Shown here one piece after another: positions 22,793-29,063 of a stretch of DNA of 29,063 nucleotides. The notes under the pieces were generated by a model, which had not been told where the DNA came from, made no database searches, and saw only the letters and a list, made by a program, of their open reading frames with translations. Position 1 is the first letter of the stretch; each line of letters begins with the position of its first letter. Origin of the DNA: CAWDPQ01 sp049642465 (GTDB taxonomy: Bacteria > Acidobacteriota > Vicinamibacteria > Vicinamibacterales > 2-12-FULL-66-21); assembly GCA_049642465.1 (NCBI GenBank), contig JBAROV010000059.1, forward strand, positions 1-29,063, given 5' to 3'. The position numbers were made by a program, and so were the translations under genes.

Positions 22793-24637
22793 ATGTGCGG
22801 GATCATTGGCTACATCGGCGGCAAGCAGCTTTTGCCGATCTTGATTGACGGTTTACGCCGGCTGGAGTACCGCGGCTACGATTCGGCCGGCGTTGCCGTT
22901 GTCCGCGACGGACGCATCGAACTGCGCCGCAGCGCTGGCAAACTTGCGCGCCTCGAGGAAGTCATCGCCGGAAATCCGCTGGAAGGCGAGTACGGCATCG
23001 GCCACACCCGATGGGCCACTCACGGCCGGCCAACCGAGGAGAACGCTCACCCGCACCGCGACTGCACCGGCCGCATCGTAGTCGTCCACAACGGCATCAT
23101 CGAGAACTACCTCGAACTGAAGCACCAGCTGCAGAAAGAAGGGCACCAGTTCGTCACCGAGACGGATACCGAAATCGTCGCGCACCTGGTCGAGCGCGAG
23201 ATGAAAGAGGACGGTCTGGAGAACGCCGTCAGGCGCGCCCTGTTGTACATGCGTGGCCTGTTCGCACTCGTCCTCATCTCGGCCGACGATGCCAACAAGA
23301 TCGTTACCGTACGCAACGGTCCGCCGATAGTCGTGGGGTTGGGTGACGGAGAGTTTTTCGTGGCCTCGGATATTCCGGCGATCCTGAGTCACACCCGCGA
23401 CGTCGTGTTCCTCGGCGACGAGGAAATGGCGGTGATCACACCGGCGGGCGTGGAGTTCACGGATTACTCGGGCCGGGCGGTCTCCAAAAAAAGCACCCGC
23501 GTGTCCTGGGATCCGGTCATGGCCGAGAAGGCCGGATACAAGCACTTCATGCTCAAGGAAATCTTCGAGCAGCCATGGGCTGTGAAGGAGACGGTGCTTG
23601 GGCGTGCGTCGGTCGAAAGCGGAAAGGTCTTCCTCCACGAGATCGAAATCCCGGACCGCGTGCTGACCGACGTGCAGCGCGTCGTCATTCTCGCGTGCGG
23701 AACCTCGTGGCACGCGGCGCTGGTCGGCAAGTTCCTGCTCGAATCGCTGGCACGGATTCCGGTAGAGGTGGACTACGGATCCGAATATCGCTATCGCGAT
23801 CCGATCGTCTCCGAGAACACGCTCGCGGTTGTCATCACCCAGTCCGGAGAGACCGCCGACACGCTCGCGGCGCTCAGAGAGGCCAGGAAAAAAGGGGCCC
23901 GCAGCATCGCCATCTGCAACGTGGTTGGCAGCATGGCAACCCGGGAAACCGAGGGCACGGTTTACACGCACGCCGGCCCCGAAATTGGCGTCGCCTCGAC
24001 CAAAGCGTTCACGTCCCAGCTCGTCGCGTTGCATCTCCTCGCGGTGTATCTCGGCCAGATTCGCGGCAGCTTGACGCCAGATACCGCACGACCCCACTTG
24101 GAGGGGCTCACGCAGTTACCCCTGCTGCTCGAGCAGACGCTCAAATGCGAGCCTCTCACCGAGGAGATCGCCAAGCGGTTCTATCAGCGCAGCGACTTCC
24201 TGTATCTCGGCCGAGGGATCAACTATCCGATTGCCCTCGAAGGTGCGTTAAAGCTGAAGGAGATCTCGTACATCCACGCTGAAGGGTATCCCGCGGGTGA
24301 GATGAAGCACGGCCCAATCGCGCTGATTGACGAGGACATGCCGGTGGTGACCATCGCGCCGCACGATCACGTGTTCGAGAAGATGATTGGGAACGTGCAG
24401 GAAGCGAAGGCGCGTGGCGGAGCGGTGATCGCGCTGACGACCGATCGCGCGAACGGCATCAAGGATCTCCTCCATCCGTCGCACGACTTTCTAATAACTG
24501 TTCCGGATTCACACCCGCTGCTGACGCCGGTGCTGATGGTGGTGCCGCTCCAGTTGCTCGCGTATCACATCGCGGTGCGCCGCGGGTGCGACGTGGATCA
24601 ACCGCGCAATCTCGCCAAGAGCGTTACCGTCGAATAG
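22793..24637 (+). CDS. glmS: Glutamine--fructose-6-phosphate aminotransferase (isomerizing)
   Basis: The start is the ATG at 22793, because the N-terminal Cys of MCGIIGYIGG must be exposed as the glutaminase nucleophile. GAGG at 22783-22786 is a suitable ribosome binding site, and a GTG at 22781 is rejected. The protein has 614 residues. The class II glutamine amidotransferase domain is at about 1-220 (HTRWATHGRPTEENAHPH, VVHNGIIENYLELK). Two SIS isomerase domains follow (CGTSWHAALVGK, ITQSGETADTLAALREA, STKAFTSQLVALH, EGALKLKEISYIHAEGYPAGEMKHGPIAL), and the protein ends PRNLAKSVTVE. It converts fructose-6-P and glutamine to glucosamine-6-P. The 48-nt gap after glmU is too short for a glmS ribozyme. 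Confidence 0.97.
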   Translation: MCGIIGYIGGKQLLPILIDGLRRLEYRGYDSAGVAVVRDGRIELRRSAGKLARLEEVIAGNPLEGEYGIGHTRWATHGRPTEENAHPHRDCTGRIVVVHNGIIENYLELKHQLQKEGHQFVTETDTEIVAHLVEREMKEDGLENAVRRALLYMRGLFALVLISADDANKIVTVRNGPPIVVGLGDGEFFVASDIPAILSHTRDVVFLGDEEMAVITPAGVEFTDYSGRAVSKKSTRVSWDPVMAEKAGYKHFMLKEIFEQPWAVKETVLGRASVESGKVFLHEIEIPDRVLTDVQRVVILACGTSWHAALVGKFLLESLARIPVEVDYGSEYRYRDPIVSENTLAVVITQSGETADTLAALREARKKGARSIAICNVVGSMATRETEGTVYTHAGPEIGVASTKAFTSQLVALHLLAVYLGQIRGSLTPDTARPHLEGLTQLPLLLEQTLKCEPLTEEIAKRFYQRSDFLYLGRGINYPIALEGALKLKEISYIHAEGYPAGEMKHGPIALIDEDMPVVTIAPHDHVFEKMIGNVQEAKARGGAVIALTTDRANGIKDLLHPSHDFLITVPDSHPLLTPVLMVVPLQLLAYHIAVRRGCDVDQPRNLAKSVTVE

Positions 24638-24660
24638 ATCGAGGAGACGGCCCGGGCCGG

Positions 24661-25902
24661 CTAGACGCCATGGCCGTAGCCGCTCTCCGCAGGAGTCAGC
24701 GAAAAATCCGTCGCCGTCGTCGCCGTCAGTTCCGGCTCGGGCGTCGATTCGCGCACCCGAGTCACAATCTGACGGAGGTCGGCATCATTGACGACCTTTT
24801 CGCGATCAGCGAAGGCAATGACGGCTCGGTAGACCTGATCGAGTTCGTGTCGTGTGAGCGTCACGCCGATCTGCTCGCATCGACGCTGCACGGCGTGACG
24901 GCCCGAGTGCTTGCCGAGGACCAGTGTGGTTTCCGGCACGCCCACTTCTTCCGGCCGCATGATCTCGTAGGTACGGCGGTCCTTCAGCATCCCGTCCTGG
25001 TGAATGCCCGCCTCGTGGGCGAACGCATTCCGTCCGACAATGGCCTTGTTGGCCTGCACGCTCTCACCAGTCAGCGTGGTGAGGAGCTGGCTGGTGGCAA
25101 AAATCTCGCGGGAGTCAATGCCGCTGTCGAACGGCAGCAGGTCGGACCGGACGCGCGTCGCCATGACGACTTCTTCGAGCGACGCGTTGCCTGCGCGCTC
25201 GCCGATCCCGTTCACGGTGCACTCCACCTGACGTGCGCCGCCGGTCAGCGCGGCCAGCGTGTTGGCGACGGCCAACCCGAGATCGTCGTGGCAATGCGTG
25301 CTCCACGTCACTTGATCCGAACTTGGTACGCGCCCGATCATCGAGGCAAAGAACGTCTTGATTTCGTCCGGCGTCGAGTAGCCGACGGTGTCCGGCAAGT
25401 TGATGGTCTTGGCGCCCGACTGAATCACGCCCTCGATCACCCGCCAGAGGAATTCAGGATCGCTCCGCGTCGCGTCCTCGGCAGAAAACTGCACATCGTC
25501 CGTGTAGGTTCGCGCCAGAGCCACCGCCTGCATCGCGGCGCGAAGACAGTCGGCGCGTGACATCCGAAGCTTGCGCTCGAGGTGGAGATCGGAAGTGGCG
25601 ATGAAAACGTGGATCCGGCTCCGTTCGGCCGGAGCGAGCGCCCAGGCTGCCTTCTCGATGTCCGCAGGACTGCAACGAGCCAGGGCCGCAATGATGGGTC
25701 CGCGGATGTTGGTCGAGATGACACGCACCGCCTCGGCGTCCGCTTCCGAAGCGATCGGGAAACCTGCTTCGATGACGTCCGCGCCGAGCCGGGCAATCTG
25801 CCGGGCGAGCTTCAGTTTCTCGTCGATTCGCATCGAGAAGCCTGGCGCCTGTTCCCCGTCGCGGAGCGTGGTGTCAAAAATAATGAGATTTCGGGCTGTC
25901 AT
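24661..25902 (-). CDS. leuA: 2-isopropylmalate synthase lacking the C-terminal regulatory domain
   Basis: The protein has 413 residues. The ATG at 25902 follows GGAGAGAGGGT. The catalytic TIM barrel has FDTTLRDGEQAPGFSM, IEAGFPIASEAD, NYTDD-like TYTDDVQFSAEDATR, NLPDTVGYSTP, STHCHDDLGLAVANTLAAL and NGIGERAGNASLEEVVMA. The linker domain has NKAIVGRNAFAHEAGIHQDGMLKDR and LGKHSGRHAVQRRCEQIG. After FADREKVVNDADLRQIV only about 35 residues remain, where the family usually has about 130 more forming the leucine-binding domain. The stop is 23 nt from the convergent glmS stop, so no displaced domain is hidden downstream. It condenses acetyl-CoA with 2-ketoisovalerate. The identity is firm; loss of feedback inhibition is inferred. 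Confidence 0.93.
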   Translation of the reverse strand: MTARNLIIFDTTLRDGEQAPGFSMRIDEKLKLARQIARLGADVIEAGFPIASEADAEAVRVISTNIRGPIIAALARCSPADIEKAAWALAPAERSRIHVFIATSDLHLERKLRMSRADCLRAAMQAVALARTYTDDVQFSAEDATRSDPEFLWRVIEGVIQSGAKTINLPDTVGYSTPDEIKTFFASMIGRVPSSDQVTWSTHCHDDLGLAVANTLAALTGGARQVECTVNGIGERAGNASLEEVVMATRVRSDLLPFDSGIDSREIFATSQLLTTLTGESVQANKAIVGRNAFAHEAGIHQDGMLKDRRTYEIMRPEEVGVPETTLVLGKHSGRHAVQRRCEQIGVTLTRHELDQVYRAVIAFADREKVVNDADLRQIVTRVRESTPEPELTATTATDFSLTPAESGYGHGV

Positions 25903-25923
25903 ACCCTCTCTCCAGGGACCTGC

Positions 25924-25968
25924 CCCGCCGAAGCGCTTCGCGCCAGGGCGGGCGCGGGGAATATCCCC
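25924..25968 (-). promoter_or_regulatory. Hairpins in the leuA 5' untranslated region
   Basis: CCCGCC (25924-25929) and GGCGGG (25947-25952) flank a perfect 12-bp palindrome CGAAGCGCTTCG (25929-25940). A second short stem, GGGGA-ATA-TCCCC, is at 25956-25968. On the leuA transcript these lie 20-65 nt before the start. They could be an attenuator or a copy of a scattered GCCGAAGCGCTTC-type palindrome. No leucine-rich leader peptide is visible. Confidence 0.35.
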
Positions 25969-26017
25969 CCAGCGTTACTCTCTCAGTTGTAACCGCCGGG
26001 GGCCCCATCGTCCAGTT

Positions 26018-26036
26018 TATAATTGTTTTGTTTATA
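26018..26036. promoter_or_regulatory. Divergent leuA/lysR promoter and candidate LysR-type operator
   Basis: TATAA-N9-TTATA is a perfect dyad in a sharply AT-rich island (26016-26040) within GC-rich DNA. Such a dyad with a T-N11-A core is the usual form of a LysR-family box. TATAAT at 26018-26023 is a consensus -10 on the plus strand, and its complement gives TATAAA for leuA. A further -10-like TATGAT (26048-26053) ends 6 nt before the lysR ATG. The regulator would bind where it can act on both genes. Confidence 0.5.
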
Positions 26037-26059
26037 TAAGGCTCGGTTATGATGGCCGC

Positions 26060-26938
26060 ATGCACCTGCAGGATTTGACGGTATTCGCCACGGTGGCGAC
26101 GGAGCGGAGCTTCTCGCGCGCCGCCAAGCGGCTGCACAGGACGCAGCCGGCGGTCAGCCAGGCAATCCGGCGTCTCGAGGAAGAGCTGGGCGATCGACTG
26201 TTCGATCGATCCTCCCGGGACGGCACGCTGACGGAAGCCGGGCGTCTGCTCCAGGATTACGCGAGCCGTTTATTGCGCATGGCGTCGGACGCAGCGGTCG
26301 CTGTCCGCGAGCTCCAGCAGGTCAGACGCGGTCGGGTGATTATTGGCGCGAACGAGGCGGCGGTGCACTCGCTGCTGCCGGCAATCGGGAAATTCGCGCC
26401 GGCGCACCCGCAGGTTCACGTCGAAGTCCGGCGCGTCGCGTCTCGCCAGATGGCCGCGGCCATCCTCGATCGTTCGCTTGATTTCGGAATACTGACCTTT
26501 CAGCCCGCCGAAAAGGCGCTGCACTCGGTCTCACTCGGACATGACGAGCTTGTCATGCTCGCCCCACCCACCCATCGTCTCGCATCACGACGTCGCGTGA
26601 CGATCGAAGAAGTGGGTCGGGAGACGGTGATTGCGCACAACGATCCCTCCCCGGCCCGTGAGCGTGTCCTTCGTCTCTACGAGCGCAAGCACGCGCCAAT
26701 CAACATCCAGATCGCACTGCCAAGTCTGGATGGAATCAAGCGGGCGGTCGAAATGGGCCTGGGTGTGGCCGTGCTGCCGCGGCGCTGCGCGCTCGCCGAG
26801 ATCGCATCCAGCAGACTGGCCGCGGTGAAAGTTCCTGAACTCGCGTCGCCGCGGCAGATTCGGCTCGTCTTCCGCCGCGGCGTGGAGCTGTCGCACGCCG
26901 CGCAGGCGTTTCTCGACACGGCGTCGGAAGCGACCTGA
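26060..26938 (+). CDS. LysR-family transcriptional regulator of the leucine locus
   Basis: The start is the ATG at 26060 (MHLQDLTVFATVATERSFSRAAKRL); the long frame upstream crosses the promoter and leuA and is not coding. The protein has 292 residues. The winged HTH covers about 1-60 (FSRAAKRLHRTQPAVSQAIRRLEEELGDRLFDRSSRDGTLTEAG). A linker helix and the periplasmic-binding-like effector domain follow at about 90-290 (GRVIIGANEAAVHSLLPAIGKFAPAHPQVHVEVRR, MLAPPTHRLASR, GIKRAVEMGLGVAVLPRRC). It is divergent from leuA and convergent with leuCD, the classic LysR placement. It probably senses a pathway intermediate such as 2-isopropylmalate (inference). The stop abuts the leuD stop with no base between. 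Confidence 0.93.
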   Translation: MHLQDLTVFATVATERSFSRAAKRLHRTQPAVSQAIRRLEEELGDRLFDRSSRDGTLTEAGRLLQDYASRLLRMASDAAVAVRELQQVRRGRVIIGANEAAVHSLLPAIGKFAPAHPQVHVEVRRVASRQMAAAILDRSLDFGILTFQPAEKALHSVSLGHDELVMLAPPTHRLASRRRVTIEEVGRETVIAHNDPSPARERVLRLYERKHAPINIQIALPSLDGIKRAVEMGLGVAVLPRRCALAEIASSRLAAVKVPELASPRQIRLVFRRGVELSHAAQAFLDTASEAT

Positions 26939-27544
26939 TCAGTAGCCCGAGATGTAGGGCAGCGCGCGAGCCGTGCGCTCGACTTCCTCGAACCGATCGA
27001 GGAGCAGCGCGGTCGCGTCCCACGTCCCGGCGAGAAACGACTCGCGCGCCGCAGCGGGCAGGGAAATCGGCCTCTTGAGCCCGCTGAACGACATCGTTTG
27101 ATCTTCGAGATCGATGCAGACTTCAGCAGCCGGAGCCCGTTCAGCCGCGGCTTGCAGTTCGGCGACATGTTCCGAAGAGGCCGTCATGCACGGCATGCCA
27201 AGCGCCACTGAATTGCCAAAAAATATCTCTGAAAACGATTCGCCAATGACGGCCCTGAACCCACGACGCCGAATCGCCTGAGGCGCGTGTTCGCGAGAGG
27301 ATCCACAGCCGAAGTTCTTGTTGACGACGAGCACCGTGGCTTTCTGAAACTGCGCATCCGCCAGCGCATGCGTCCTGCCTGCCGCTGCAGCCTGCTCCGC
27401 GTCGTCCTCGAATAAATGCTGCTCGAGACCCTCGAATGAAACCGACCGCAAGAACCTGGCGGGAATGATCCGATCGGTGTCGATATTGTCGCCACGTAGC
27501 GGCAGCGCCGCCCCACACACTCGCGAGATCTTTTCGATAGCCAT
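26939..27544 (-). CDS. leuD: 3-isopropylmalate dehydratase small subunit
   Basis: The protein has 201 residues, the normal size of the proteobacterial-type LeuD. Signatures are LRGDNIDTDRIIPARFLRSVSFEGLEQHLFED at the N terminus and NFGCGSSREHAPQAIRRRGFRAVIGESFSEIFFGNSVALGMP, which form the substrate-binding swivel domain. With LeuC it isomerises 2-isopropylmalate to 3-isopropylmalate. Its ATG overlaps the leuC stop by one base (TAATG), so translation is coupled and a stoichiometric complex is expected. It has no Fe-S cysteines of its own, as is normal. Confidence 0.97.
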   Translation of the reverse strand: MAIEKISRVCGAALPLRGDNIDTDRIIPARFLRSVSFEGLEQHLFEDDAEQAAAAGRTHALADAQFQKATVLVVNKNFGCGSSREHAPQAIRRRGFRAVIGESFSEIFFGNSVALGMPCMTASSEHVAELQAAAERAPAAEVCIDLEDQTMSFSGLKRPISLPAAARESFLAGTWDATALLLDRFEEVERTARALPYISGY

Positions 27545-28947
27545 TAGTCCCTGAAGGTGCGGACGTCTACCACTTCACCGGCCAGCGCCGCTGCAGCCAC
27601 CATCGCTGGACTCATCAACAACGTGCGGCCCGTCGGGCTACCCTGCCGTCCTTTGAAATTTCGGTTCGATGAGGACGCACAGACTTCCCGCCCCTCCAGC
27701 CGGTCCGGGTTCATCGCCAGGCACATCGAACATCCCGCGCCGCGCCACTCGAACCCCGCCTCCATGAAGACGCGGTCCAAGCCCTCACGTTCGGCCGCGA
27801 GACGCACGCCCTGAGAGCCGGGAACGACGAGCGCCTTCACATGCGGCGACACCCGGTGTCCCCGGATCACACGAGCGGCTTCGCGAAGATCCGACAACCG
27901 CGCATTCGTGCACGAGCCGATGAACGCGACGTCGACTTTCGTCCCGGCAATTGAAGCACCGGCATGGAAGCCCATGAACTGGAGTGCCTCCTCGATGGCC
28001 GCCCGATCGGAGGGGGCCACATCGCGCGTGGTTGGAAGCTTCTCGTCTACGTACACGGATTGCCCCGGGTTGATCCCCCATGTGACCGTCGGCCGTATCG
28101 CTGAACCGTCGATCAACACATCGTCGTCATACGGTGCGCCAGGGTCCGACGCCATGCTCTTCCACCACGCTTCGGCGCGCTCGAACGCGTCACCCGCTGG
28201 TGCGAAGCGCCGGCCTCGCAGGTAGTCGCTCGTGGTGGCGTCCGGATTGACGTACCCGGCTCGCGCGCCTCCTTCGATCGACATGTTGCAGATGGTCATT
28301 CGCTCGTCCATCGACATGCGCTCGACGACCTCGCCCGCATATTCGTACGCGTAGCCGACGCCTCCCTGGACGCCGAGGCGGCGAATGATTTCGAGAATGA
28401 CGTCCTTGGCAAACACGCCGTGCGGCAACCGGCCGTTCACCCGGATGCGCCGCACCTTGAGCGGCTCCATCGCCAGACACTGCGATGCCAGCACGTCGCG
28501 CACCTGGGACGTGCCGATCCCGAACGCAACCGCTCCAAACGCCCCGTGCGTCGACGTGTGACTGTCCCCGCACGCGATCGTGATGCCTGGTTGTGTCACG
28601 CCAAGCTCGGGACCAATCACGTGAACAATGCCTTGCGCTCCGCTCGACAGATCGAACAGTCGAATCCCCGCTTGCCGGCAATTCCGTTCGAGCGCCGAGA
28701 GCATCCCTTCCGCCATCACATCCCCGAACGGCCGCCGCTGATCTCGAGTGGGGACGATGTGATCGACCGTGGCGATGGTCCGCTCGGGAAACTTCACTTC
28801 CCACCCTCGTGCCCGCAGCATGTCGAACGCTTGCGGACTCGTCACCTCGTGGACGAGATGAAGGCCGATGAAGAGCTGGGTCTGACCGTTAGGCAGCCGA
28901 CGCACTGTATGTGCGTCCCAGACCTTTTGCAGAAGCGTGGAGGGCAC
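27544..28947 (-). CDS. leuC: 3-isopropylmalate dehydratase large subunit
   Basis: The protein has 467 residues and a GTG start at 28947 (MPSTLLQKVWDAHTVRRLPNGQTQLFIGLHLVHEVTSPQAFD). The aconitase-family features are VDHIVPTRDQ, ACGDSHTSTHGAFGAVAFGIGTSQV, and the three [4Fe-4S] ligands: Cys in FIGSCTNARLSDL and both Cys in GAGCSMCLAMNPD. R-rich signature residues near SSNRNFKGRQG are intact. It is the first gene of a leuCD unit. TACGAT at 28954-28959 with a 6-nt gap to the start and no SD suggests a leaderless mRNA. leuB would be expected nearby but is not in this window. Confidence 0.97.
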   Translation of the reverse strand: MPSTLLQKVWDAHTVRRLPNGQTQLFIGLHLVHEVTSPQAFDMLRARGWEVKFPERTIATVDHIVPTRDQRRPFGDVMAEGMLSALERNCRQAGIRLFDLSSGAQGIVHVIGPELGVTQPGITIACGDSHTSTHGAFGAVAFGIGTSQVRDVLASQCLAMEPLKVRRIRVNGRLPHGVFAKDVILEIIRRLGVQGGVGYAYEYAGEVVERMSMDERMTICNMSIEGGARAGYVNPDATTSDYLRGRRFAPAGDAFERAEAWWKSMASDPGAPYDDDVLIDGSAIRPTVTWGINPGQSVYVDEKLPTTRDVAPSDRAAIEEALQFMGFHAGASIAGTKVDVAFIGSCTNARLSDLREAARVIRGHRVSPHVKALVVPGSQGVRLAAEREGLDRVFMEAGFEWRGAGCSMCLAMNPDRLEGREVCASSSNRNFKGRQGSPTGRTLLMSPAMVAAAALAGEVVDVRTFRD

Positions 28948-28953
28948 GAACTG

Positions 28954-28959
28954 ATCGTA
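28954..28959 (-). promoter_or_regulatory. -10-like TACGAT next to the leuC start
   Basis: On the minus strand GTAGTACGAT is followed by six bases and the GTG start codon. It is the third instance in the window of GNNGTACGAT upstream of a start. Transcription would begin at or one base from the start codon. Confidence 0.4.
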
Positions 28960-28969
28960 CTACGGAGTC

Positions 28970-29063
28970 GCCGTCGGGGGGACGGGAGGAGCGCCTGCGG
29001 CCCGAGCGAGGCGCCGGAGGGAAGCCGCCGAAGGCGGCCGCCGAGCGAGAGCGAGCGGGGGTG
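28970..29063. other. Low-complexity GC-rich intergenic sequence with a small palindrome
   Basis: The segment is very rich in G and C on one strand, with repeated GAGCGAG-type words and a GCCGCC-GAA-GGCGGC hairpin at 29024-29038. No ORF with plausible coding character runs through it. It resembles the dispersed intergenic repeats seen in some GC-rich genomes, but only one copy is in the window, so this is unproven. The window ends inside it. Confidence 0.35.

Noticed and set aside
22853..24097. 414-codon open frame antisense to glmS
   Set aside because: It lies wholly inside glmS, has no ribosome binding site or family motif, and is a by-product of GC-rich third positions.
24648..24659. CGGCCCGGGCCG palindrome between glmS and leuA as a bidirectional terminator
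   Set aside because: It can form only a 4-bp stem and has no T-tract on either side.
24586..25560. 324-codon open frame antisense to leuA
   Set aside because: LeuA motifs on the other strand are unmistakable; the antisense product has an Arg/His/Gly-rich composition typical of shadow frames.
25571..26059. N-terminal extension of the LysR frame
   Set aside because: It would cross leuA antisense and the AT-rich promoter; the LysR HTH begins right at the ATG at 26060.

Overview
The window is about 29 kb of GC-rich, densely coding bacterial chromosome. No feature identifies the organism outright. The combination of an ABC-less 'ADOP'-type duplicated MacB/FtsX permease, secreted HEAT-repeat proteins in tandem, a DUF4139 protein carrying a carboxypeptidase-regulatory-like domain, and GC-rich intergenic palindromes fits Acidobacteriota, probably Vicinamibacteria (inference). 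There are no rRNAs, CRISPR arrays, transposase genes or prophage genes. There is one tRNA gene.

Left part (1-7541, all + strand): the 3' end of a HEAT-repeat protein whose 5' part lies outside the window, two further exported HEAT-repeat proteins, and an orphan macrolide-exporter-like permease. These form one tightly spaced run. It is followed by two overlapping CNNM/CorC-type (DUF21-CBS) membrane proteins.

Middle part: a minus-strand unit (11552 to 7557) holds an Rsm22-like methyltransferase, a DAACS-family symporter and an APC-superfamily permease. Reading rightward come a small membrane protein coupled to a membrane-bound HTH protein, a class II tRNA-Ser(UGA) on the minus strand, and an intergenic region rich in stem-loops. 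After these come a large exported DUF4139 protein, serS (minus), galU (plus), and a minus-strand DUF885 peptidase-like / FmdB zinc-ribbon pair.

Right part: rsmI, a TPR protein, a 25-bp inverted-repeat element, then glmU and glmS. GalU, GlmU and GlmS together supply UDP-glucose and UDP-GlcNAc for envelope polymers. The last 4.4 kb is a leucine-biosynthesis locus: leuA (minus), a divergent LysR regulator, and leuCD (minus). leuB is not in the window. LeuA lacks the C-terminal leucine-feedback domain, so control of the pathway may rest on the adjacent LysR regulator.

Several start codons lie only 6-9 nt downstream of a -10-like hexamer and have no Shine-Dalgarno sequence, which suggests leaderless transcripts. 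Three genes share a GNNGTACGAT motif at this place. I see no clearly new defence or mobile system. The best candidates for something undescribed are the HEAT-repeat/ADOP cluster, the switch-like structured region at 12799-12916, and the inverted-repeat element at 21261-21328.
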